From: Xanthomonas sp. 3793
GTDB lineage: Bacteria; Pseudomonadota; Gammaproteobacteria; Xanthomonadales; Xanthomonadaceae
NCBI RefSeq assembly: GCF_024806835.1
Contig: NZ_JANTYU010000003.1
Span: forward strand, 372,001 to 436,000
DNA: 64,000 bases
Direction of reading: 5' to 3'
Positions within the stretch are counted from its first letter, which is position 1. Each line of letters begins with the position of its first letter. Below are positions 1 through 7,567 of the stretch, piece after piece. The notes beneath the pieces were generated by a model, which was not told where the DNA came from, made no database searches, and saw only the letters and a list, made by a program, of their open reading frames with translations. Made by a program: the position numbers and the translations under genes.

Positions 1-400
1 GGCGACATGGATGCCGCCACACGGTCCCCAGGGACGGGTTTACGGCGTGTCCCGCAAGCGGTGAGGGCACCGCGCCCGCAACGCTGCGAGTTTGCTGCAG
101 GGCCCTTGCCCGCTCACCATCGCGGGACACGCTGCAAGTACGTCCATGTAAGCTCTTACGCGGCATCCATGCCGCGTAAGGTCCCGCGACGCTGAGCGGG
201 CAAGGACCTGTCAAGATGGTCGGTGTGCAGGATTTTCAGTAAAGCAGCCAGCAATCTGTCTGGTGCGGCGTCCTCACCGATTGCAGGACCGTGTGGCGGC
301 ATGGATGCCGCCACCGAGTCCCCGGAGATGGTTCGCGGCGTGTCCCTGCGAGCGGTGAGGGCATCGCGCCCTCGACCAGCGCGGCTTGGGACCATCCAGA
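1..400. repeat. Family A double-hairpin mosaic repeat, copy 1 (starts before the window)
   Basis: This gene-free stretch is a mosaic of nested inverted repeats. A perfect 26-bp palindrome at 155-180 and a second one at 293-314 share the core GCGGCATSSATGCCGC. Each palindrome sits inside a longer imperfect inverted repeat: GGGCCCTTGCCCGC near 98-112 faces AGCGGGCAAGGA near 196-208, and GTCCTCACCG near 270 faces CGGTGAGGGC near 352. The same modules recur at 20.5 kb and, in opposite orientation, at 44.4-44.9 kb. The short open frames inside are arginine-rich by-products of the palindromes. The left edge is cut by the window start. The remaining bases to 463 hold nothing recognisable. Confidence 0.8.
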
Positions 401-463
401 TCACGCCAAGCGCGGTTTTTGGCTCACCCGTTGCGACTCACCAATCCCCAATCTCAGCCCAAC

Positions 464-2896
464 TCATAACGCCCAACGCAACCCGATCAGATACTGCCGC
501 GGTACGCCCGGCGCGAGAAACCGCGCCGGGCCGGTTTCCACTGGTGCATCTTGCGGGCGCGCCAGTTCGCCATCGGGAAACACGTCTTCGGCCACAGCCG
601 CATAGGTCGCGTAGCGGCGGTTGAAGACATTGTCGACGCGCGCAAACAGCGATAGTCGGTCACTGACTTGCCAACGCGCCTGCAGGTCGACCAGCGCATA
701 GCCGGCGGTGCCGATGTCGATGCGCTCGGGTGCCGGCTCGCCGTCCTCGGGATTGTCGACCTGCCCATCCTCGTTGCCGCTGGCCACGCGTCCGGACACC
801 GCACGCACGCCGGCGCCCAGGGTCAGCGCATCGCGCTGCCATTCCACGCCGAGCTTGAGGTTATGCCGGGGCAGCGCGGCGATCCGCAAGCCGGGCCGCA
901 ACGTGATCACGCGTTCGCCGGACAGCAGTTCGCCGCTGCTGCGGTAGGTCGCGTCCAGATAGCTGTACCCGGCAGACCATTGCCAATCGCCGCTGCGCAG
1001 GTGCAGCGCAGCGTCCACGCCCTGATAGCGGGTGCGGCCGACGTTATCGAAATAGCCCAGCTGCGTATCCGGCGCACGCAAGAACAGGATGTCGTCGCGA
1101 TTGTCGGCGCGGTACACCGACACCGTCGCGTTGCTGTCGGCCCATGGCGACCAGCGCGCGCCCAGCTCGACGGTCCGCGAGACGATCTGCTCCAGGCGCG
1201 GGTCGGCCTGCAGGCCGGTCGGCAGCCGGCACGGCTGGGTGGGGTCGGCGCAACCCAGCTCGATGGCGGTCGGCGCGCGTGTGTTCTGCGCCACCGAGCC
1301 ATACACGGTGAGGCCGGACTCCAGCCGATGGGTGAGCCCCAGCGACGGGTTGGCCTTGGCATAGACGAAGCGCTCGCGTGGGCGGTCGCCGTCCTCGGCG
1401 GTGGACAGGATATTGTCCACCACCACCCGGTTCCAGCGCACCGCGGCGGTGAGGTGGGTGGCGGCGTCCAGTTCCCAGGTGTCTGCGACAAACGCACCCA
1501 GCGTCTTGGTGCTGCCGCGCACGCCAGAGAAGAACGCGCGCTCGGCGTCGGCGTCTGCCAGCACCGACCTGTCCGGCTGCACCCAGCCATCGCGGGCGAA
1601 TTGCCGGTAACGCACATGGCCGCGGTCGAAGGTGACGCCGGCACTGAGCGCATGCGCCGCCCATTGCTTGCTCAGGTTGATCGCAAGCCCCTGCGCTTGC
1701 TGACGCATCTGGGTGGTATTGAGGGCGCCGGTATGCAGCGCATCGGCATCGGCGCGCGTCACCTCGCAATCGGCGTCCAGCGCACTGCCGTCGGCGGCGT
1801 AGCCGGAGGCGCATTCTTCGACGAATTCTTCGTAGTCTTCGCCGATGTCGCCGTTGACGGTGTCGCGCCGGCCAGCCCGCGAGTACGCCAGCGCATGCAG
1901 CGCGGTGTCCGCATCGAACCGGTGGTCCAGCTGCGCCGTCAGCAGCGTATTGCGATTGCGGGTGAGATCGGGCGAGGTATACACCGCACGGCGGTCGGCA
2001 CGGTACAAGCCTGGCTCGGGTCCTTCGTCGGTGTAGCTGGTATCGGGCAGCAGCCCATTGCCGATCAGGCGGCTACGCCCGTGCAGCAGCGACAGGCTCC
2101 AGTCGGTGTCATCGCCTTGCCGGCCGAGCTTGCCGAACACCGTGCCCAGGCGTCCTTCGGACGCATCGCGCCAGCCGTTTTCGTCGAAGCCGGTGACTGC
2201 GATAAAGCCATGCCAGCCATCGCCACCGGCCACGCCATAACTGGCGTCCAGCCGCTTGCGCGCGCCGCTGCCGATGCTGAGTTCGCCCAGTAATCCGGGC
2301 GCAGTGAGTCCGGATGCGGTGGACAGCACCACCGCACCGCCGAGCGTGTTCGGCCCGAACAACGGGTTGGAACCGGGCATCAGGGTGACCGCGGTGATGG
2401 CCGATTCGGGCAGCATGTCCCAGCTGACGATATCGGCGAACGGTTCGTTGACGCGTACGCCATCCAGATAGACCGACACGCCTTGCGAGGCGCCCGGCAA
2501 TGCCGATGCGCGAAAACCATGGAAGGTGAGGTCGTTCTGAAAGGCGCTGCCCTGCACATCGTTGCCATCCACACCGACAAAGCGGCGTTGCAGCAGATCG
2601 CCGAGGTTGTTACTGCGCCCGCGCGACAACTCCGCAGTGGTCGCCGATTGCACCATGTACGGCAGTTGCGCCGCATCGATGGTGGTGCCGGGGATGGGCG
2701 TGGCAGTGACTTCGATACGATCCAGCCAGGTGACTTGCGGCGCGTCGTCTGCCCTTGCGGTGCCGATCGTGCCGGCGCACAGCAGCGCTGCACATGCGCA
2801 GGCAAGCCGATGCCGTTGCAATGGGTCGCGGCCATGGCCTGCGGCGCGAAGCGGCGGTGTGCTGCGATACCTCGGCAGGTGATGTGTCAACCTCAT
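464..2896 (-). CDS. TonB-dependent outer-membrane receptor, last gene of the quinoprotein operon
   Basis: An 810-residue TonB-dependent receptor. After a basic N-terminus and a hydrophobic signal segment (about residues 30-49) comes a TonB-box-like DRIEVTAT, then a plug domain (about 65-200) with the typical YLDGVRVNEP and NTLGGAVVLSTASG segments, and a 22-strand-type barrel to the C-terminus. The ATG at 2896 has an ideal AAGGAG ribosome site, and the gene starts only 10 nt after the preceding dehydrogenase stop, so it belongs to the same transcript as the PQQ dehydrogenase. Receptors of this class import metal chelates, cofactors or sugars. The ligand cannot be read from sequence. A lanthanide chelate or PQQ is inferred only from context. 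Confidence 0.9.
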   Translation of the reverse strand: MRLTHHLPRYRSTPPLRAAGHGRDPLQRHRLACACAALLCAGTIGTARADDAPQVTWLDRIEVTATPIPGTTIDAAQLPYMVQSATTAELSRGRSNNLGDLLQRRFVGVDGNDVQGSAFQNDLTFHGFRASALPGASQGVSVYLDGVRVNEPFADIVSWDMLPESAITAVTLMPGSNPLFGPNTLGGAVVLSTASGLTAPGLLGELSIGSGARKRLDASYGVAGGDGWHGFIAVTGFDENGWRDASEGRLGTVFGKLGRQGDDTDWSLSLLHGRSRLIGNGLLPDTSYTDEGPEPGLYRADRRAVYTSPDLTRNRNTLLTAQLDHRFDADTALHALAYSRAGRRDTVNGDIGEDYEEFVEECASGYAADGSALDADCEVTRADADALHTGALNTTQMRQQAQGLAINLSKQWAAHALSAGVTFDRGHVRYRQFARDGWVQPDRSVLADADAERAFFSGVRGSTKTLGAFVADTWELDAATHLTAAVRWNRVVVDNILSTAEDGDRPRERFVYAKANPSLGLTHRLESGLTVYGSVAQNTRAPTAIELGCADPTQPCRLPTGLQADPRLEQIVSRTVELGARWSPWADSNATVSVYRADNRDDILFLRAPDTQLGYFDNVGRTRYQGVDAALHLRSGDWQWSAGYSYLDATYRSSGELLSGERVITLRPGLRIAALPRHNLKLGVEWQRDALTLGAGVRAVSGRVASGNEDGQVDNPEDGEPAPERIDIGTAGYALVDLQARWQVSDRLSLFARVDNVFNRRYATYAAVAEDVFPDGELARPQDAPVETGPARFLAPGVPRQYLIGLRWAL

Positions 2897-2906
2897 GTCG
2901 TCTCCT

Positions 2907-4013
2907 TCAGTACCGCACGATCGATTTGATGCCGCGCGCCGCGCGCAGATCCGCCAGCGCCTGATTGATGTCGTCCAATGCCAGGGTGCGGGTGATCAGC
3001 GGCGCCAGCTGGATGTCGCCCTGCAGATAACGCTCTACGTAACCGGGCAACTCGCTGCGCCCCTTCACGCCACCGAACGCGCTGCCACGCCACACCCGGC
3101 CGGTGACCAGCTGGAATGGGCGGGTGCTGATTTCCTGCGCATCGTCGGCCACGCCGAGAATGACGCTCTCGCCCCAGCCCTTGTGGCAGCACTCCAGCGC
3201 CGCGCGCATCGCGCCGACATCGCCAACGCATTCGAAGCTGTGGTCGGCACCGCCATCGGTGAGGTCCACGATCACCTGCTGGATCGGCGCGCCGTAGTCG
3301 CGCGGATCCAGGCAATCGGTGGCGCCCAGCGCGCGTGCCAGTGCGAATTTGCCCGGGTCGATATCCACCGCGATGATGCGCCCGGCCTGCGCCAACACCG
3401 CGCCCTGGATGACCGATAAGCCGATCCCGCCCAACCCGAACACCGCCACGCAATCGCCGGGCCGCACATGCGTGCTGTTGAGCACTGCGCCTACACCGGT
3501 GGTGACCGTGCAACCGAGCAGGCAGGCCTGGTCGAGTGGCGCGTCCGGATGGATGCGCGCCACCGCTATCTCCGGCAACACGGTGTATTCGGAAAACGTG
3601 CTGGTGCCCATGTGGTGCAGGATCGGGCGCCCGTTCAACGAAAACCGGCTGCTGCCATCGGGCATCAGGCCGCGCTCCTGACTGCTGCGAATCGCCTGGC
3701 ACAGATTGGTGCGGCCGGAGCGACAGAACTTGCAGACGCCGCATTCGGGCATGTACAGCGGGATGACGTGATCGCCGGCACGCACGCTGGTCACGCCAAT
3801 GCCCACGTCTTCGACAATCCCCGCGCCCTCCTGCCCCAGGATTGCCGGAAAGCTGCTCGCATGCCCGTGCGCCAGCGCATGCGCATCGCCGTGGCAGATG
3901 CCGGTGGCAACCAACCGCACCAGCACTTCGCCGGGGCGCGGCGGCTGCAGATCCACCTCTTCGATGCTCAGCGGTTGATTCGGCCCCCAGGCCACCGCAG
4001 CGCGTGTCTTCAT
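2907..4013 (-). CDS. Class III-like zinc alcohol dehydrogenase (S-(hydroxymethyl)glutathione dehydrogenase family)
   Basis: A 368-residue medium-chain dehydrogenase starting [10 protein letters not shown], as class III (glutathione-dependent formaldehyde) dehydrogenases do. Structural zinc cysteines are at about C91, C94, C97 and C105, and the NAD-binding [13 protein letters not shown] lies mid-protein. Catalytic-zinc ligands C40 and about C168 are present, but the motif normally read GHE is GQE here (Q61), replacing a zinc-ligand histidine. A GGGGAGG ribosome site precedes the ATG at 4013. The gene lies 35 nt after the beta-propeller gene and 10 nt before the receptor gene. The expected role is oxidising the glutathione adduct of formaldehyde made by the PQQ enzyme, or another aldehyde or alcohol. 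The Q61 change makes the exact substrate and metal state uncertain. Confidence 0.88.
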   Translation of the reverse strand: MKTRAAVAWGPNQPLSIEEVDLQPPRPGEVLVRLVATGICHGDAHALAHGHASSFPAILGQEGAGIVEDVGIGVTSVRAGDHVIPLYMPECGVCKFCRSGRTNLCQAIRSSQERGLMPDGSSRFSLNGRPILHHMGTSTFSEYTVLPEIAVARIHPDAPLDQACLLGCTVTTGVGAVLNSTHVRPGDCVAVFGLGGIGLSVIQGAVLAQAGRIIAVDIDPGKFALARALGATDCLDPRDYGAPIQQVIVDLTDGGADHSFECVGDVGAMRAALECCHKGWGESVILGVADDAQEISTRPFQLVTGRVWRGSAFGGVKGRSELPGYVERYLQGDIQLAPLITRTLALDDINQALADLRAARGIKSIVRY

Positions 4014-4048
4014 CCCGCCTCCCCGGCGCGTCTGGGCATGGCCGCCGC

Positions 4049-5113
4049 TCAGCGCGCGATGACCACGCCCCACGGCAGTTCGCCGACAGGGATCTGTTTG
4101 AGTTCGCGCAAGCTGCCGGTATCGATCACGCTCACCGTGTTGGAGCGTCCATTGGCCACATACAACTTGTCGCCGGCCGGCGTGAGCGCCGGATTCCAGG
4201 GCCGTAATCCGACCGCGATCTCGGCCAGGCTGCGCGCGCTGCCGGTATCGATCACGCTGACCGTGCCGGCACCGCCGTTGGATGCGTACAACCGCGTGCC
4301 GTCGGCCGAGAGCGTCACGCCGGCGGTGCGCACGCCGGCCGGCAGACTGGCACGGCGCGTGCGGGTCTGCAGGTCGATCACATCCACTACGTTGGCGGTT
4401 TCCTGCGCGATATAGACGCTGCGGCCGTCCGGTGCGAACGCCATGCCGCGGGGATGCCCGCTGGTGGCGACCACACCGCGCGACTGATGCGTGGCCAGCT
4501 CGATCATGTCCATGTCGTTGGAGCCTTCGTTGCTGGTGAGCAGCCATTGCCCATCGGGGGTATACGCGCAATGCTCCGGCGCCTGCCCACGCGTGGCGAT
4601 GACCTGCTGCACGCGGAACTGCGCCGCGTCGATCAGCATCACCTGATTCTGCCCTTCCACGCACACCGCAAACTGCTTGCCATCCGGCGACAGCGCGATG
4701 CCTTCGGCGTTTTCGCCGATGTCCACTTGCCGCAATACCGCGTCCTTGGCGGTGTCGAGTTCGATCAAACGGTGGTGCTCGGCATCGATCAGATACAGGT
4801 GCCCCTGCGGGCCGGGCAACACCTGTTGCAGGCGCTTGCCGAGCTGGCCTTGCGCGGTGAGGGTGCGCACCACCGTATCGGTGCCGGTGTCGATCACCGA
4901 CACCGTGCCGCTACGCTGGTTGGGCACGTAGGCCAACACCGCTGACGGCGCCGGTGCCGCACTGCTGGATGCAGCCGCAGACGCGGACGCTGTGGCTGCC
5001 GGGGCAGCAGCATCGCGCTGGCAACCGGCGATCAGCAGCAACGCGCCCGATGCAATCACCGCACAGGCGCGCTGCCAGCGACCGGGTGCCGAGCGCAGTG
5101 CGCCTTGCTTCAT
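4049..5113 (-). CDS. YVTN-type beta-propeller lipoprotein associated with PQQ-dependent catabolism
   Basis: A 354-residue exported protein with a lipobox (LIAGC, Cys about 30), an Ala/Ser-rich linker, then repeated blades carrying [17 protein letters not shown], [15 protein letters not shown] and [21 protein letters not shown] motifs, typical of YVTN/NHL propellers. Proteins of this type are regularly encoded beside PQQ-dependent alcohol dehydrogenases and are annotated as PQQ-catabolism-associated propellers; their biochemical role is unknown. The ATG at 5113 overlaps the stop of the cytochrome gene by 4 nt (ATGA), which points to translational coupling. Residue +2 after the lipid Cys is Gln, compatible with outer-membrane sorting. 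Confidence 0.87.
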   Translation of the reverse strand: MKQGALRSAPGRWQRACAVIASGALLLIAGCQRDAAAPAATASASAAASSSAAPAPSAVLAYVPNQRSGTVSVIDTGTDTVVRTLTAQGQLGKRLQQVLPGPQGHLYLIDAEHHRLIELDTAKDAVLRQVDIGENAEGIALSPDGKQFAVCVEGQNQVMLIDAAQFRVQQVIATRGQAPEHCAYTPDGQWLLTSNEGSNDMDMIELATHQSRGVVATSGHPRGMAFAPDGRSVYIAQETANVVDVIDLQTRTRRASLPAGVRTAGVTLSADGTRLYASNGGAGTVSVIDTGSARSLAEIAVGLRPWNPALTPAGDKLYVANGRSNTVSVIDTGSLRELKQIPVGELPWGVVIAR

Positions 5114-5730
5114 TGCGCCTTGCCCGCGGTCTTGTTGATCGAATGGATGAAAGCCAGCAGTTTTTCGGTGTCGCCCGGCTTGAGCACCGGCGCGAACGGC
5201 GGCATCTGCCCCACGACTTTTTCGTGCCCGATGCGGGTCTTGCCGTGCGTGATCATGGCCGCGGTGCCTTCGCTGATCAGCGTGCGCAGGGTGTCGTCAT
5301 CGCTGCCGTAGACCCAGATGTCGTTGGTCAGCGGCGGGCACATGCCACCGCCCCCGGTGCCGCCGTGGCAGGCGTTGCAGCCGGCAGAGAAATAGATCTT
5401 CTTGCCTTCGGCAATCAGTTCAGGCGTAACCTTGACCTCCGGCCCCTTCGCAATCGGCGTCACCGTGGCCGGCGGTGCGGCTGGCGTGGCCGGGTCGGGC
5501 GCGGGCCCTGCGGCCGGATTGGGCATTGCCGCGGGTGCAGCTGCGGACGGAGGTGGCGCGGTGGCATCGGCCGCCGGTGCGGGCGCGCTGGCGGCCGGTG
5601 GTGGCGGCGCGTCGGATGCCGGTGCCGGCGGAGCCTCTTTTCCGCACGCAGCCAGCAGTGTGCTGAGCAACAACGCACAGACCGGCATGCGCATGGAACG
5701 ATCGATACAACCCACAGTGGACTTGCGCAT
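5110..5730 (-). CDS. Lipoprotein c-type cytochrome, likely electron acceptor of the PQQ dehydrogenase
   Basis: A 206-residue monohaem cytochrome c. The N-terminus has a lipobox (LLAAC) followed by about 60 residues of Pro/Ala linker; the haem motif CNACH then follows AEGKKIYFSAG, and GQMPPF supplies the probable axial Met. I take the ATG at 5730, preceded by AGAAAGG, because it places the signal peptide correctly; upstream in-frame codons would add a nonsensical 60-residue extension. In methanol and lanthanide-alcohol oxidation operons the dehydrogenase, a binding protein and a dedicated cytochrome c (MxaG/XoxG) are adjacent, and this gene occupies the MxaG/XoxG place. The long linker plus lipid anchor suggests a tethered electron carrier. 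Confidence 0.9.
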   Translation of the reverse strand: MRKSTVGCIDRSMRMPVCALLLSTLLAACGKEAPPAPASDAPPPPAASAPAPAADATAPPPSAAAPAAMPNPAAGPAPDPATPAAPPATVTPIAKGPEVKVTPELIAEGKKIYFSAGCNACHGGTGGGGMCPPLTNDIWVYGSDDDTLRTLISEGTAAMITHGKTRIGHEKVVGQMPPFAPVLKPGDTEKLLAFIHSINKTAGKAQ

Positions 5731-5791
5731 GAACGAACCTTTCTGATCGGAGGGAACGCCGCGCACCCCGTGCACGCGGCGGATGAAACAG

Positions 5792-7567
5792 TCAGCGTCT
5801 GGAGGGGCGCCTGGCCTCGCTGAGGAGCGCAGCCAACGCGGCATCGCCACGGTCCTGTGCCAATGTCGCAGCAGTCTTGCCATCGCGGTTGCGCGCCGCC
5901 GGGTCGGCACCGGCCGCCAGCAGACGCTTGGCGACGTCCTCGCGTCCGGCCGCTGCGGCCAGCATCAGGGCGGTGACGCCGGCCTGGTTTGCATGTCCCA
6001 CATCGGCGCCGCGCGCGAGCAGCGCATCGAGGATGGCGGGGTCGTCGCGCGCCACCGCAAACATCACCGGCGTGAATCCCTTGGCATTGGCTCGCCTGAC
6101 GTTCGCCCCCGCCGCCAGCAAAGCCTGCACCACGCTGGCGTCGGCATACGAGACCGCCAGATCCAGTGCGCTCCAGCCATCGCCGGACACCGTATCGACC
6201 AGCGCGCGCTTGCCCACTAGCCGGGTCACGCTATCGGCATCATTGGCCCACGCGGCTTTCATCAGCGCAGTCCAGCCACTGGCATCGCGCGCCTCCAGGC
6301 GCGCACCGGCATCCAGCAACAGCCCGACCAGATCCGGTTCCTGATTGCGGATGGCCTGATGCAATGGCGGCTCACCGAGCAAGTTGGGCGTGTTGGCATC
6401 GGCGCCATGCCGCAGCAACCACGCCGCACGCACTGCATCGCCGGCATCCAGCGCATGCGCCAGCTCCTGGTTGGGGTCTGCACCATCGGCAATGCGTAAC
6501 TGCAACTGCGCCAGCTCCTGCGACGAGGCGGCAGGACTGCGCGCGGTCGATGCGGAAGCCGGTGTGACGTAAGGCCCGTGCGATGGCAGGTCGCCAGCCA
6601 CGATGCAGTCGCTGCAGCGCACCAGCGGCACGTGATAGCTGCGCAGGATCTCGGCGATCTTGGCGGCGTTGTCCTGCAGCGCGGTGTTCAATGCATCGCG
6701 TAGTGCGGCGTTCTTGCGCGATACCGCCCATGCCATCGAATATTCCAGCACCGCATCGTCGATGGTGTTCAACGGCACCACGCCCAGGCTGCTGCGTGCG
6801 GCGTAGTAACCGGCGACCGGGCCCCAGGATTCGGCCGCATCCAGTTCGTTGGCGGCCACACGCTCCACCAGCTTGCCCGGATGTTCTTCCGGCGCGGTGG
6901 CCGAGTCGTAGAACAGGTATTGCACCTCACCACTGATGCCGTGCTCGTAGAGCGCCTGGCGGGCGGGCGAGCTTTGAAACACGCCCAGCCGCAGTTTTTT
7001 CAGCGCCGGATCGTCCAGCGATGCGGGCACCAGATTCAAACCCTTGCGCGTGACCAGCACGTAGGTCGAGCGGTACAGCGGGCGCGTGGTCAGGCCTTGC
7101 TCGAAATCGCTGTTGAGATCCATCAGCAGATCGCAGCGGCCGGCAGTGATGGTGCTGCGCGCCAGCCCGCGCTGGTAATAGGTGCGCCATTCGTATTCCA
7201 GGCGCCGGCCCATGGCATCGGCGACGACTTGCGCAATCTTGTTCTGGAAGCCTTCGCCGGCCTTGTTGGACAACGGCATGTTGCCCGGGTCGGCGCAGAC
7301 GCGCAGCGCCGTGGGATCGGGTGCCGCTGGCGGCGTGTTGGCCGGCATTTGCGCGGAGGCTGGCGCTGTCGTGGATGCAGGCGCCGATGTGGGCGCCGCC
7401 CCGGAATCAGAAGCGCGAGCCGCCGGTGAAGACGGCTCGCGTGTGCAACCTGCGGCGACGAGTCCGAGGCTGCAAACCACCAGCACCTTGCGCAGGTGCC
7501 AGGTCATGCCGCGCACGCCGGCAGGGCTCTGCCGACGTGCGCGTCCAACGCCTTGCGTGGATCTCAT
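5792..7567 (-). CDS. MxaJ/XoxJ-like periplasmic binding lipoprotein fused to C-terminal ankyrin repeats
   Basis: A 591-residue protein with two parts. After a lipobox (VAAGC, Cys 41) and an Ala/Ser/Thr linker comes a substrate-binding-protein domain (about 85-345) with the family signature CADPGNMPLSNKAGEGFQNK and TTRPLYRSTYVLV, typical of quinoprotein-dehydrogenase-associated binding proteins (MxaJ/XoxJ type). The last 220 residues form about six ankyrin repeats (GWTALMKAAWAND, GFTPVMFAVARDD, GVTALMLAAAAGR). MxaJ/XoxJ proteins normally end after the binding domain, so the fusion is unusual. The ATG at 7567 overlaps the dehydrogenase stop by 4 nt; an alternative ATG at 7507 would give 571 residues with a tidier signal peptide. 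It probably assists maturation of, or electron flow from, the dehydrogenase. Confidence 0.88.
   Translation of the reverse strand: MRSTQGVGRARRQSPAGVRGMTWHLRKVLVVCSLGLVAAGCTREPSSPAARASDSGAAPTSAPASTTAPASAQMPANTPPAAPDPTALRVCADPGNMPLSNKAGEGFQNKIAQVVADAMGRRLEYEWRTYYQRGLARSTITAGRCDLLMDLNSDFEQGLTTRPLYRSTYVLVTRKGLNLVPASLDDPALKKLRLGVFQSSPARQALYEHGISGEVQYLFYDSATAPEEHPGKLVERVAANELDAAESWGPVAGYYAARSSLGVVPLNTIDDAVLEYSMAWAVSRKNAALRDALNTALQDNAAKIAEILRSYHVPLVRCSDCIVAGDLPSHGPYVTPASASTARSPAASSQELAQLQLRIADGADPNQELAHALDAGDAVRAAWLLRHGADANTPNLLGEPPLHQAIRNQEPDLVGLLLDAGARLEARDASGWTALMKAAWANDADSVTRLVGKRALVDTVSGDGWSALDLAVSYADASVVQALLAAGANVRRANAKGFTPVMFAVARDDPAILDALLARGADVGHANQAGVTALMLAAAAGREDVAKRLLAAGADPAARNRDGKTAATLAQDRGDAALAALLSEARRPSRR

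Noticed and set aside
1-410. Several short frames in the window-start repeat (for example 62 and 82 codons)
   Set aside because: They are translations of the palindromic family A element in both directions and occur in every copy; no selection for protein is visible.
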